A stretch of 64,000 nucleotides of DNA from WLXB01 sp040221475 (GCA_040221475.1 JAVKEJ010000027.1:1-64000); one strand, 5' to 3'; positions 1 through 8,962 are shown, counted from the stretch's first letter. A program made the numbers and translations. The notes: generated by a model not told the origin, from the letters alone.

Positions 1-1193
1 CGCAACCTGACATGCTAAACACCCACAGTTACCCTCAGCTTAGATCATTTGGCCTTGGGTGCCACCCGCAACGAAGCGCACGCGGCGGCGGTGTTCAAAA
101 GTAGCTTAGATCATTTGGCCTTGGGTGCCACCCGCAACCAAGGCGCTCCGCGCGTTAGACTCTTTTTGAGCTTAGATCATTTGGCCTTGGGTGCCACCCG
201 CAACAGGGCAGTCTGCTCTGTTACTTCTCAAGTCAGCTTAGATCATTTGGCCTTGGGTGCCACCCGCAACCAAACGTCTGATTCTAGCTACTGATGCTGA
301 GCGTAGATCATTTGGCCTTGGGTGCCACCCGCAACTGCATGAACTTGCAGGGCATGACCGAAGGGAGCTTAGATCATTTGGCCTTGGGTGCCACCCGCAA
401 CCCAGGGAAGCCACGCCACAAACTTGCGAAAGCTTAGATCATTTGGCCTTGGGTGCCACCCGCAACCGGCGCCACCAGCCCGACGATTGCTGTTAAAGCT
501 TAGATCATTTGGCCTTGGGTGCCACCCGCAACACAATCAATAAACTTCTACATTGATCGAATAGCTTAGATCATTTGGCCTTGGGTGCCACCCGCAACTT
601 TGCCTTGCTCACACCGCCCTCACTTTCGAGCTTAGATCATTTGGCCTTGGGTGCCACCCGCAACCAAGGTCCAGCGCGAATATACGGGCGAAGAAGCTTA
701 GATCATTTGGCCTTGGGTGCCACCCGCAACCCAAATGGCCTGAGATACCGTGTCGAGTTTAGCTTAGATCATTTGGCCTTGGGTGCCACCCGCAACTCGG
801 ATCAAGGTCTTTTTCTTTTGCCAAGTAGCTTAGATCATTTGGCCTTGGGTGCCACCCGCAACTTTAATCTGCAATTAGGCGCGGCAATTAAAAGCTTAGA
901 TCATTTGGCCTTGGGTGCCACCCGCAACTGTGGATGCCGTCACCTCACACCTGAGAACGAGCTTAGATCATTTGGCCTTGGGTGCCACCCGCAACTTGGC
1001 GCATCGAAGTACGCCTGGCCAAGGAAGCTTAGATCATTTGGACTTGGGTGCCACCCGCAACCTTGGACACCACATCAAAGACAAAGGCTTCAGCTTAGAT
1101 CATTTGGCCTTGGGTGCCACCCGCAACCGCGCGACGTGTCAGGTTCCCAACACCCCCAGCTTAGATCATTTGGCCGTGGGTGCCACCCGCAAC
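1..1193 (-). CRISPR. CRISPR array, 36-bp repeats, probably type II-C
   Basis: Eighteen full 36-bp repeats start at 37, 103, 169, 235, 300, 366, 431, 497, 563, 629, 695, 761, 827, 893, 960, 1026, 1092 and 1158. The last six bases of another repeat lie at 1-6, so the array continues to the left. The 18 spacers are 29-31 bp and all differ. On the minus strand the repeat begins GTTGCGGGTGGC and ends GATCTAAGCT. A 36-bp repeat with 30-bp spacers and a 5' GTTGCGG start resembles type II-C arrays of Alphaproteobacteria. Strand and subtype are inferred from that resemblance. Three repeats carry a point change: 300 (t to g), 1026 (c to a) and 1158 (t to g). The last two are near the right end, which may therefore be the older end. 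No cas gene or tracrRNA anti-repeat is visible in the window. Confidence 0.95.
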
Positions 1194-1575
1194 TTAGACC
1201 TTAGAGTTCTGTGATGCTAAAAGAGTCGGGCGGACCTAATGCCACGGTATCAGGTTGTAGGGATAAGCCCCGACCTGCACACAGCGAGATCCACCGATCA
1301 TTGAGCTGCGGTGTATGACGTGGGATGCGGTGGCGTTTCATAGTCTCACTTCCCAGCCTTGCTATGCCCGAAGAACAAGCGATGAATCTGTAACTGGAGT
1401 CGCTTCATCTCTGGGTTCTTATTGGGAGTGGGAGTAGTAAATTCAGGCTCGGGTTAGAGATTTTTTTCAAACGCTCACGGTTGCCCAAACCTGCTTCCGT
1501 AGTGCTTCCGTAAGCCAAAACGCCCTTGGCCGGAAAATCCGGCAATCTCATAAATCATTGATTTTAAAGGGTTTT
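1194..1575. other. Non-coding stretch between CRISPR array and tRNA-Ala
   Basis: No convincing gene is present in these 382 bases. I looked for a segment complementary to the CRISPR repeat (a tracrRNA anti-repeat) on both strands and saw none. Visible structure is limited to two copies of tgcttccgta (1492-1501 and 1503-1512), a hairpin GCCGGA-AAA-TCCGGC (1529-1543) and a palindrome AAATCA-T-TGATTT (1552-1564), all just 3' of the tRNA. If the array is read on the minus strand, its leader would lie in the left part of this stretch. Confidence 0.6.
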
Positions 1576-1651
<76 letters not shown>

Positions 1652-1804
1652 ATCTTTGCTTGTTTCGGACGACCCGAAGGGATTTGCTCGTCCAAGCGTT
1701 GCGGACCTTATGCAGTTCGCCTGTGCCCTTCAAGGGAAAAATATAAACTCTCACAGACTAGGCACAGTTTAATGTTTTTTGGTCAGTGCCTAAAATGTGG
1801 GCTG

Positions 1805-2155
1805 TCAGGTGTCGGTATCGCTGTCTGAGTCGATCGGCCCGATAACGCTATCCACATCGTCATCATCATCAAGGTCGTCATCGTCCTCAATCAGATCGTC
1901 GTCATCATCGCTGATGTCATCAAGATCCAGATCATCATCCTCGTCTTCTTCATCACCATCGAACACAGCTTTCTTGGGTGCTGCAGTTTTCTTGACGGGC
2001 TTCGGAGCTGCCTCAGCTTTTTTGGCTTTGAACGCCTTAGGGCGCTCGTTCTCAGTGCCACACTTGGGGCATGCCGCTGGTGACTTTTTGAGATCGTAAT
2101 AGCGTGCTCCACAACTTGAGCAAGTCAGCTTTTCGCCGAGGTCAACCTTACCCAA
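1805..2155 (-). CDS. TIGR02300/FYDLN-type acidic zinc-ribbon protein
   Basis: This small protein of 116 residues has an N-terminal zinc ribbon (CSSC, then CPKC) around the sequence RYYDL, the family's F/Y-Y-D-L signature. A lysine-rich linker follows, and the last 50 residues are almost all Asp and Glu. This matches the alphaproteobacterial FYDLN acid-domain family, whose function is unknown. I start it at the TTG at 2155, because AGGAGG lies eight bases upstream and the resulting N-terminus (MGKVDLGEKLTC) fits the family pattern. A longer reading from a TTG at 2179 would place that ribosome site inside the gene. It is transcribed away from aroA, toward the tRNA. Confidence 0.85.
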   Translation of the reverse strand: MGKVDLGEKLTCSSCGARYYDLKKSPAACPKCGTENERPKAFKAKKAEAAPKPVKKTAAPKKAVFDGDEEDEDDDLDLDDISDDDDDLIEDDDDLDDDDDVDSVIGPIDSDSDTDT

Positions 2156-2541
2156 TTTCAAAACCTCCTCGTATCGCAATCTAATGATATCCAGGAGTGA
2201 ACCCCAGAATGCTGAGGGTGACTCCAGGATACTCAGGGTAAACCCCGAGATGCTCTAGAATGGATCTGAAAGATAGCCCAGGGCCAGAACCCCTTTTTGC
2301 TATTTAAATCAAATCCGATAAGAGGCATTTGCCAAATTCGGAGAGCCCTGTCAAAACCTAATATGCCTTAATCCAAAACACTTTTGTTTTCTGTCGCTGC
2401 TTGATGGCATTTTCGGCCCGCCAATAGGGAGCCACCTGCTAGGATTAGTTGGTCCTCTATGGTATGACCCCGCGCCCTAACTTGCGATGTATTTACGCAG
2501 GGACAAACGTTCAATTAACCCAGAGATTTTATGTAATCCTA
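2156..2541. other. Intergenic region upstream of aroA with degenerate tandem repeat
   Basis: This region separates the divergent FYDLN gene and aroA. It contains three imperfect 20-21 bp units in tandem at 2198-2258, each of the form TRAnyCC-nAGnATnCTcaGGG. The rest shows no gene. The open frame continuing upstream of aroA (2449-2541) lacks the family's sequence and is probably leader. Confidence 0.5.
2198..2258. repeat. Degenerate tandem repeat, three units of about 20 bp
   Basis: The units are 2198-2218, 2219-2238 and 2239-2258. All share an initial tga/taa, a CC core, then agaatgct/ggatact/gagatgct, and two end in caggg/gaggg. Every unit starts with a stop triplet in one frame, so it is not coding on that frame. 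Function is unknown. Confidence 0.55.
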
Positions 2542-3939
2542 ATGTCAGAGCCGCCCTTGATGACCACAAATAATGCTTACATCGCAACGTCTAAACAGGT
2601 TCAAGGTCTGTCTGGGCGTGTGCGCGTGCCAGGGGACAAATCTATTTCTCATCGCGCGCTTATGTTCGGTGCACTGGCCATTGGCGAAACCCGCATCGAA
2701 GGTCTGCTGGAAGGCGAAGATGTGCTCAACACGGCCAAGGCCATGCGCGCGCTGGGGGCTCAGGTTGCGCGGCACGAAGACGATACCGGTGCTGGAATAT
2801 GGCTGGTGCATGGCCGCGGGGTCGGTGGACTGATTGAACCGGACTCAGTGCTCGATATGGGCAATTCCGGCACGGGCGCGCGTTTGCTGACCGGGCTCCT
2901 GGCGAGCCACCGCATGACAGCGGTGATGACCGGGGATGCTTCCCTGAGATCGAGACCGATGGATCGGGTTGTTAATCCTTTGTCTCTGATTGGGGCGAGG
3001 TTTGAATCCCGCAGCGGTGGTCGTTTGCCCTTGACCGTTATTGGCACGGGTGAGCCCTTGCCCCAAGTGTATGTGAGCCCCGTGGCGTCTGCCCAGGTTA
3101 AATCAGCTGTCTTGCTAGCTGGAGTGCAGGCCAGAGGCGCGACCACCGTTATTGAGCCTGCGGCGACACGAGACCACACCGAACGGATGCTGCGTTATTT
3201 TGGGGCCGAGGTCACATCGGAACCCGTGGGTGACAAGGCTGGGGCCATCGCGGTTACGGTCATCGGTCAGCCTGAATTACACGGTCGTCATGTCATTGTG
3301 CCGGGTGATCCGTCTTCCGCGGCCTTTCTGGCGGTTGCGGCCCTGATTACCAAAGGGTCGGACATCACCCTGCTCAATGTTGGCCTCAATCCACAGCGCA
3401 CGGGTCTGTTCGATACCCTTGTGGAAATGGGGGCTGATCTCACACTTGAGAACCAGCGCGACGAGGCTGGCGAGCCGGTTGGCGATTTGCGAGTTAAATC
3501 AAGCACTCTGAAAGGCGTCTCTGTGCCGACTGAACGCGCGCCTTCAATGATCGACGAGTATCCCATCCTCGCCGTGGCGGCGGCTTGTGCGGTGGGCGAA
3601 ACACGCATGAACGGACTGGGCGAACTGAGGGTGAAGGAAAGTGACCGCCTTGCGGCCATCGCCCATGGTCTGTCAGCGTGCGGCGTGAGCAACGCCATTG
3701 AAGGCGAGTCTCTGGTGGTTGCTGGCGGCGGTCACGCTGTGCCGGGCGGTGCGCTTGTACCAGTCCATCTTGATCACCGCATAGCGATGTCGTTTTTGGT
3801 GCTGGGGATGGCCGCGCAAAACCCGGTTTCAATCGATGATGTCCGTGCCATTGCCACCAGCTATCCAGAATTTATGGCCCATATGACGGCTATTGGGGCT
3901 GATGTTTCTTCTGCCGCAACGTCGGACTCTGGAGCATGA
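2542..3939 (+). CDS. aroA: 3-phosphoshikimate 1-carboxyvinyltransferase (EPSP synthase)
   Basis: It catalyses the sixth step of the shikimate pathway, joining PEP to shikimate-3-phosphate in the cytoplasm. Motifs in order are PGDKSISHR (residues 30-38), GNSGT (107-111), SAQVKSA, RDHTE, GDPSSAAF, SMIDEYPILAVAA and KESDR. GDKSIS, SAQVK and RDHTE mark the class II (CP4-like) EPSP synthases. The residue that is Ala in the glyphosate-tolerant CP4 enzyme is Gly here (Gly110), and the NPTR-like segment reads NPQR. Start: the ATG at 2542 gives 465 residues. Neither it nor the ATG at 2560 has a strong ribosome site, so the start is uncertain. It overlaps cmk by four bases. Confidence 0.95.
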   Translation: MSEPPLMTTNNAYIATSKQVQGLSGRVRVPGDKSISHRALMFGALAIGETRIEGLLEGEDVLNTAKAMRALGAQVARHEDDTGAGIWLVHGRGVGGLIEPDSVLDMGNSGTGARLLTGLLASHRMTAVMTGDASLRSRPMDRVVNPLSLIGARFESRSGGRLPLTVIGTGEPLPQVYVSPVASAQVKSAVLLAGVQARGATTVIEPAATRDHTERMLRYFGAEVTSEPVGDKAGAIAVTVIGQPELHGRHVIVPGDPSSAAFLAVAALITKGSDITLLNVGLNPQRTGLFDTLVEMGADLTLENQRDEAGEPVGDLRVKSSTLKGVSVPTERAPSMIDEYPILAVAAACAVGETRMNGLGELRVKESDRLAAIAHGLSACGVSNAIEGESLVVAGGGHAVPGGALVPVHLDHRIAMSFLVLGMAAQNPVSIDDVRAIATSYPEFMAHMTAIGADVSSAATSDSGA

Positions 3940-4592
3940 CGGCCTCTGAGAAGCTGCTCATTGCTATCGATGGCCCTGCAGCCTCTGGAAAAGGCACTTT
4001 AGCCCGGAAGCTGGCTGATATCTTAAACTTAAGGTATCTAGATACGGGCAGTCTCTATCGTGCCACCGGACTGTCAGTCTTACGGGCGCAGGCAGACCCG
4101 ACGGACGAGGTGGCGGCTGTGAAAGCCGCAGAAAACCTAGACTTATCACAGTTTACGCCAGAGGATTTGCGCACTGAGGAAGCCGGGGTTGCGGCCTCTC
4201 ATGTGGCGTTTCTGCCGTCGGTGCGGGCCGTTCTTCTTGATTTTCAAAGGACCGTGGCGCATCAGCCGGGACCGGAGTTTCAGGGCGCAATATTGGATGG
4301 CCGGGACATTGGAACCGTGGTCTGTCCAGATGCCCCGGTAAAGATATTTGTAACGGCTGATCTGGAAATGCGCATTAAAAGGCGCCTTCAGGAGTTGAAG
4401 GACCGGGGGGAAACCGTTATAGAGGCCCGCGTTCGTGCCGATATGACGGCCCGTGACCAGCGTGATCGGGATCGAACGGTCGCTCCGCTTAAGCCTGCGG
4501 AAGACGCTTGGCTGCTGGATACAACGGACATGAATGCAGATGAGGCCCTGGCCGCAGCGCTGGACCACATCAGGGGAACCGGTCCCCAATAA
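3936..4592 (+). CDS. cmk: Cytidylate kinase
   Basis: It phosphorylates CMP and dCMP with ATP to feed pyrimidine nucleotide synthesis. It has 218 residues, usual for bacterial Cmk. The P-loop GPAASGKGT lies at residues 13-21, followed by the NMP-binding LDTGSLYRATG, then DGRDIGTVVCPDA and the lid region with RDQRDRDR. It starts in an ATGA overlap with the aroA stop, so the two are translationally coupled. The order aroA-cmk-rpsA-ihfB is widely conserved in Proteobacteria and supports the assignment. Confidence 0.97.
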   Translation: MTASEKLLIAIDGPAASGKGTLARKLADILNLRYLDTGSLYRATGLSVLRAQADPTDEVAAVKAAENLDLSQFTPEDLRTEEAGVAASHVAFLPSVRAVLLDFQRTVAHQPGPEFQGAILDGRDIGTVVCPDAPVKIFVTADLEMRIKRRLQELKDRGETVIEARVRADMTARDQRDRDRTVAPLKPAEDAWLLDTTDMNADEALAAALDHIRGTGPQ

Positions 4593-4798
4593 GATTGTTT
4601 TTCAACATCCCACCGGCTGATTAAGGCGCGGCAAACGCGCCAACAAGCCTGTGTGATGTGTAAAATGTGCGATGAACAAAAGCGTGATCAAACACGCAAT
4701 AGTGAGAAATGCGGCACACCCAGAATGGTCTGGGCCCGTATGAAAAGACCGCCGGATCCAACCGGCTGGCAAGGCGCAGAACGAAAGGGATACACTCC

Positions 4799-6541
4799 AT
4801 GTCTGAACCTGCACTCGCAGCGGCGAGCGAAGATTTTGCCGCACTCCTAGAAGAATCATTCCAAGGTAACGATGGCATCGAAGGCGCTGTGCTCAAGGGC
4901 ACCGTGTTGCGCGTCGATGGTGATTACGCTTTGGTCGACGTTGGCCTCAAATCAGAAGGCCGTGTGCCGTTGCGCGAATTTGGCCGCGGCAACGAAGATG
5001 CACCCGCCCCTGGTGAGAGCGTTGACGTTTACGTCGAGCGTTATGAAGACAAAGATGGAATGATCCTGCTGTCCCGCGACAAAGCCCGTCGCGAAGAGGC
5101 TTGGGACGTCCTTGAAAAGCAATTTGATAAAACCAGCACGGTTGAAGGCGTTATCTTTGGGCGTGTTAAGGGCGGCTTTACAGTTGACCTTAATGGCGCT
5201 GTGGCCTTCCTGCCGGGCAGTCAGGTCGATATTCGTCCGGTGCGTGATGCGAACTATCTGATGGGCGAACCCCATGAGTTCCAAATTCTAAAAATGGACC
5301 GCGCGCGCGGCAACATTGTTGTATCCCGCCGGGCCGTTCTGGAAGAAACCCGTGCCGCCGAGCGTTCAAAGCTCATGGAAGATTTGGCCGAAGGTCAGAT
5401 TCTCGACGGCGTGGTCAAAAACATCACCGATTACGGTGCCTTCGTCGATCTTGGCGGTGTCGATGGTCTGCTTCACGTTACGGATATTTCCTGGAAGCGC
5501 GTCAATCACCCAACCGAAGCCTTGTCAGTTGGCCAGACCGTTAAAGTCCAGGTCATTCGCTTCAATGCAGAGACGCAGCGCATCTCGCTTGGCATGAAGC
5601 AGCTTGAAACTGATCCATGGGATGGTGTAGCGGCGAAATACCCGGTTGGCACAAAGTTCTCAGGCCGCGTCACCAACATCACCGACTACGGTGCATTTGT
5701 TGAGCTCGAAGCTGGTATAGAAGGCCTTGTCCACGTCTCAGAAATGAGTTGGACCAAGAAAAACGTTCATCCTGGAAAGATCGTCTCTACCAGCCAGGAA
5801 GTTGAGGTTATGGTCCTCGACGTTGATCAAGAGAAACGCCGTATTTCCTTGGGTCTCAAGCAGTGCATGGACAACCCATGGACCGCCTTTAAGGATAAAT
5901 TCAAGGTCGACACCATTGTCGAAGGTGAAGTCAAAAACATCACCGAGTTCGGATTGTTTGTTGGTCTCGACGGAGAAATCGACGGCATGGTCCACTTGTC
6001 AGACCTGTCGTGGGAAAAGGATGGCGAAGAAGCCGTTGCAGACTTCAACAAAGGCGACATCGTCAAAGCCAAGATCCTTGATGTTGACATCGATAAAGAA
6101 CGCATCAGTCTGGGGATTAAACAACTCACAGAAGATCCGTTTGCGGAGGCCATGGGTGACCTCAAGCGTGATCAAATCGTGACCTGTGTTGTTAAAGCCG
6201 TGATGGACGCTGGCCTTGAAGTCACCATCAGCGAAGGCATTACCGGGTTCATCAAGAAGAACGATCTGGCCCGTGAACGCTCTGAGCAACGGCCTGACCG
6301 CTTTGCGGTTGGCGAGAAGGTTGATGCCCGCATCACCAGCATCGACAGTAAAACCCGTAAGCTCAATCTCTCCATCAAGGCGCGTGAAGTGGCCGAAGAG
6401 AAGCAGGCCATGGCTGATTACGGCTCCACCGATTCGGGTGCCTCGCTTGGTGATATCCTGGGCGCGGCCCTCAAACGCAAGCAAACAGAGGACGATGATG
6501 ATGCCTCTGACGCGCCTGCCGCTGAGCAAAAGTCTGAGTAG
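4799..6541 (+). CDS. rpsA: 30S ribosomal protein S1
   Basis: S1 binds mRNA and helps the 30S subunit unfold and start on transcripts. The 580-residue product carries six S1/OB-fold repeats. The clearest are those with the form VxNITDYGAFVDLGGVDGLLHVTDISW; the C-terminal ones are more divergent and are followed by an acidic, disordered tail. The start at 4799 is chosen because AAAGGGA lies about eight bases upstream and MSEPALAAA fits the family. The same frame is open back to 4709 but shows no S1 similarity there. A strong terminator follows at 6574-6603, ending the aroA-cmk-rpsA unit. Confidence 0.97.
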   Translation: MSEPALAAASEDFAALLEESFQGNDGIEGAVLKGTVLRVDGDYALVDVGLKSEGRVPLREFGRGNEDAPAPGESVDVYVERYEDKDGMILLSRDKARREEAWDVLEKQFDKTSTVEGVIFGRVKGGFTVDLNGAVAFLPGSQVDIRPVRDANYLMGEPHEFQILKMDRARGNIVVSRRAVLEETRAAERSKLMEDLAEGQILDGVVKNITDYGAFVDLGGVDGLLHVTDISWKRVNHPTEALSVGQTVKVQVIRFNAETQRISLGMKQLETDPWDGVAAKYPVGTKFSGRVTNITDYGAFVELEAGIEGLVHVSEMSWTKKNVHPGKIVSTSQEVEVMVLDVDQEKRRISLGLKQCMDNPWTAFKDKFKVDTIVEGEVKNITEFGLFVGLDGEIDGMVHLSDLSWEKDGEEAVADFNKGDIVKAKILDVDIDKERISLGIKQLTEDPFAEAMGDLKRDQIVTCVVKAVMDAGLEVTISEGITGFIKKNDLARERSEQRPDRFAVGEKVDARITSIDSKTRKLNLSIKAREVAEEKQAMADYGSTDSGASLGDILGAALKRKQTEDDDDASDAPAAEQKSE

Positions 6542-6573
6542 ACTAAGTCTCCGAAAAGGCTGATATACATTGG

Positions 6574-6603
6574 AAAACGCGCCTCTTTATGGGGCGCGTT
6601 TTT
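6574..6603 (+). terminator. Rho-independent terminator after rpsA
   Basis: The stem AAAACGCGCC (6574-6583) pairs with GGCGCGTTTT (6593-6602) around a nine-base loop and runs into a T-tract. It lies 33 bases after the rpsA stop. Confidence 0.9.
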
Positions 6604-6730
6604 CGTTTGGTTAGGCGAAAAAACGATTTCATATGAATGACTTAGGCTTGACTCTCTCTTGGGCAGTTCGCATGCTTGCCCTTCGTAACCGGTCATAAAG
6701 GCCGGAGGGGCCGACAGGGAAGCTTAGGGG

Positions 6731-7057
6731 ATGACCAAGTCAGAGCTCATCGCGCGTATTGCGGAACGCAACCCGCATCTTTTTCAGCGTGATGTCGAGC
6801 GGATTGTGAGTACGATTTTTGATCAGATTTCTGCTGCTTTAGCACGTGGAGACCGGGTTGAATTGCGTGGCTTTGGTGCCTTCTCTGTAAAGCATCGTGA
6901 CTCTCGCGTTGGTCGCAATCCGCGCACGGGTGAAGCTGTGAAAGTTTCAGAAAAAACCGTGCCCTATTTCAAGACTGGCAAGCAGTTGCGCGATTTGCTC
7001 AATACGCACGAGCAGCAAGACCCAGCGCCGTCGCCCGCGTCAACACCTGCGTCATAG
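6731..7057 (+). CDS. ihfB: Integration host factor subunit beta
   Basis: This is a DNA-bending HU/IHF-family protein that pairs with IhfA and organises promoters, recombination sites and the nucleoid. It has 108 residues. The N-terminus MTKSELIARIAERNPHL, the arm region around GFGAFSVKHRDSRVGRNPRTGE, and the VPYFKTGKQLRD end are typical of IhfB rather than HU. About 15 extra residues rich in Pro, Ala and Ser follow the usual end. It lies downstream of rpsA as in most Proteobacteria, but beyond a terminator, so it probably has its own promoter in 6604-6730. Confidence 0.95.
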   Translation: MTKSELIARIAERNPHLFQRDVERIVSTIFDQISAALARGDRVELRGFGAFSVKHRDSRVGRNPRTGEAVKVSEKTVPYFKTGKQLRDLLNTHEQQDPAPSPASTPAS

Positions 7058-7115
7058 TGCTGGCTCCGTAAGTGCTGACATTAAAAATAGCGCAGACCCA
7101 AGAGAAGCTTACCCC

Positions 7116-7424
7116 ATGCGACTCATAACTTGGCTCATTGGTGTCGCCGTCGCGATTACGACCATTCTTTTCGCTGTCTCAAACCGTGAAACCGTATCCA
7201 TAACCTTATGGCCGTTTCCCTTCGCCCTTGATGTCGGCATTTACATCGTCGTCCTGGCAGGTGTGTTTTCTGGGTTTTTGGTTGGGGCTCTGGTCACCTG
7301 GCTTGCAGGCGCCAAGCACCGTCGCCGCGTTCGCCTGCAACGGGCTGAGATCCGCACCCTAGAAGGTGAATTGGCCGACATCCGGTCGCGCCTTGCTGAG
7401 GCCATAAAACAGCGCGCAGCCTAA
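7116..7424 (+). CDS. LapA-domain (DUF1049) membrane protein
   Basis: This small inner-membrane protein of 102 residues has two membrane segments (about 5-23 and 42-66) and a C-terminal basic and coiled-coil stretch (about 68-98). The motif SNRETVSITLWPFPF between the helices is characteristic of LapA-domain proteins. In E. coli LapA works with LapB to control LpxC and so lipopolysaccharide assembly. No lapB lies beside it, so the role here is inferred from the domain alone. It sits between ihfB and pyrF, a common place in Proteobacteria. Confidence 0.85.
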   Translation: MRLITWLIGVAVAITTILFAVSNRETVSITLWPFPFALDVGIYIVVLAGVFSGFLVGALVTWLAGAKHRRRVRLQRAEIRTLEGELADIRSRLAEAIKQRAA

Positions 7425-7569
7425 CCAAGTTCCTTTGATATAGCGTGCTGCCTTGCGTCCCTATAATGGTCCAGAGCATAGTGTTATCCGACTATGACTG
7501 AACCCGGTCAGACCATGCAGTTACCGCTTCTAGAGTTTAAGAGAAACCCTGAGCTAAGAGAAAATACAG

Positions 7570-8316
7570 ATGCCATCGTCAGATCAAAAACTACGCAACC
7601 CCATTTTTTGTGCCATCGATACACCAGATCTTGGCCTGGCGACCACATGGGCTGCCAAGATTGGGGATCATGTCGGCGGCATAAAGCTGGGCTTGGAGTT
7701 TCTGTCAGCACATGGCCCCAAGGGTGTGGCGCAAGTCATGAAGGCTTCAGACTTACCGGTTTTCCTTGATGTGAAGTTTCATGACATTCCCAACACGGTC
7801 GCGGGTGCCGTGCGCGCTATTGCGGCCATTAAACCCTTTATGATCAACGTACATGCCAGTGGCGGTCGCGCCATGATGACCGCAGCTGCTGAAGCCGCTG
7901 CCGCCGCCGCTTATGAGCATGTAACGCCCCGTCCTTTAGTGATCGCCGTCACAGTGCTGACCAGTATCGGGGACGACGACCTGGAGGAGACAGGCGTGTC
8001 TGCCAGCGCGCCTGACCAGGTGCTCAGGCTTGCGGTCTTAGCCAAAGAGTCTGGGCTTGATGGCGTGGTATGCTCGGCACTGGAAGCCGCGCGCATCCGT
8101 GCAGAATGTGGCGCTAACTTCAAGCTCATTACGCCTGGTGTGCGTCCAGAATGGGCGGCTGCTAACGATCAAAAGCGCATTATGACTCCTGAGAAAGCGC
8201 TTGCAGAAGGCGCAGACTATCTGGTGATCGGACGTCCAATCACAGCCGCGGATGATCCGTCTGCCGCCGCCCAGCGCATTGCCACAAGTCTCAACATCAC
8301 TTCGAAGACTGCGTGA
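7570..8316 (+). CDS. pyrF: Orotidine 5'-phosphate decarboxylase
   Basis: It removes CO2 from OMP to give UMP, the last step of de novo pyrimidine synthesis. The 248-residue TIM-barrel has the catalytic motif DVKFHDIPNT (Asp67, Lys69, Asp72), the phosphate-binding TPGVRP and the final GRPIT. It starts at the ATG at 7570. trpF begins four bases after its stop, so the two share a transcript. The pairing of pyrF with trpF is common in alphaproteobacteria. Confidence 0.97.
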   Translation: MPSSDQKLRNPIFCAIDTPDLGLATTWAAKIGDHVGGIKLGLEFLSAHGPKGVAQVMKASDLPVFLDVKFHDIPNTVAGAVRAIAAIKPFMINVHASGGRAMMTAAAEAAAAAAYEHVTPRPLVIAVTVLTSIGDDDLEETGVSASAPDQVLRLAVLAKESGLDGVVCSALEAARIRAECGANFKLITPGVRPEWAAANDQKRIMTPEKALAEGADYLVIGRPITAADDPSAAAQRIATSLNITSKTA

Positions 8317-8320
8317 GCCG

Positions 8321-8962
8321 ATGACTGTTGCTGTCAAAATTTGTGGTCTTTCTGACCAAGAGTCGGTTGATGCGGCGATTGAAGGCGGTGCGGATTATCT
8401 TGGCTTTATGTTCTTCAAGCCCTCACCGCGACATGTCTCAGCCGATCATGTGGCCCTGTTAACTGAAGACATTCCGGACGATGTTTTTAAAGTTGGGGTG
8501 TTTGTTAATCCGACTGACGCGGCGTTGGATCAGGTCCTGAGTCAACTCCGCCTAGATTATCTGCAACTCCACGGAGATGAATCTCCAGAGCGCATTGATG
8601 CAATCCGCCTGGCCTTTGGCCTGCCGGTGATAAAGGCCATCGGCGTTGCCGAGGCGCATGACGTCGTTCGCGCCTCCCAGTTCAATGCACATGCCGATAT
8701 GCTGCTGTTTGATGCCAAGCCGCCAGCAGACGCGGATCGGCCTGGGGGTAATGCTGAGGCTTTTCAATGGGATCTTATGCCCAAATACCGTGGCGCGTTG
8801 CCCTGGTTTTTGGCGGGGGGATTAACCTCTGAGAACGTCGCGCGGGCTATAAAAACGGCTCATGCCCCAGGTGTGGATGTGTCCTCTGGTGTCGAGTCGG
8901 CCCCAGGCCAAAAAGTCCCAGACCTGATTAGAACCTTCATTAAAGCCGCAAAAGGCATCTAA
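8321..8962 (+). CDS. trpF: Phosphoribosylanthranilate isomerase
   Basis: It converts N-(5-phosphoribosyl)anthranilate to CdRP in tryptophan synthesis. The 213-residue TIM barrel has the catalytic Cys in VKICGL near the N-terminus, LQLHGDESPE, LFDAKPP and the phosphate-binding FLAGGLTSENV and VDVSSGVE. The start at 8321 directly precedes MTVAVKICGL; the upstream open frame overlaps pyrF and is not part of the protein. trpB follows after about 110 bases that hold a run of eight T (8981-8988) without a clear stem. Confidence 0.96.
   Translation: MTVAVKICGLSDQESVDAAIEGGADYLGFMFFKPSPRHVSADHVALLTEDIPDDVFKVGVFVNPTDAALDQVLSQLRLDYLQLHGDESPERIDAIRLAFGLPVIKAIGVAEAHDVVRASQFNAHADMLLFDAKPPADADRPGGNAEAFQWDLMPKYRGALPWFLAGGLTSENVARAIKTAHAPGVDVSSGVESAPGQKVPDLIRTFIKAAKGI

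Noticed and set aside
49..1214. Long open frames across the first 1.2 kb that encode repeated LDHLALGATRN units
   Set aside because: The repeat-spacer period is 66 bases, a multiple of three, so a frame stays open across many CRISPR units. The repeated peptide is the translated repeat, and the spacers give unrelated residues.
1194..1500. tracrRNA for the CRISPR array
   Set aside because: No segment complementary to the repeat was found on either strand, so it must lie outside the window if it exists.
4624..4640. Terminator after cmk
   Set aside because: GGCGCG-GCAAA-CGCGCC forms a good stem, but no T-run follows, and it lies 160 bases before rpsA. It is more likely part of the rpsA leader.
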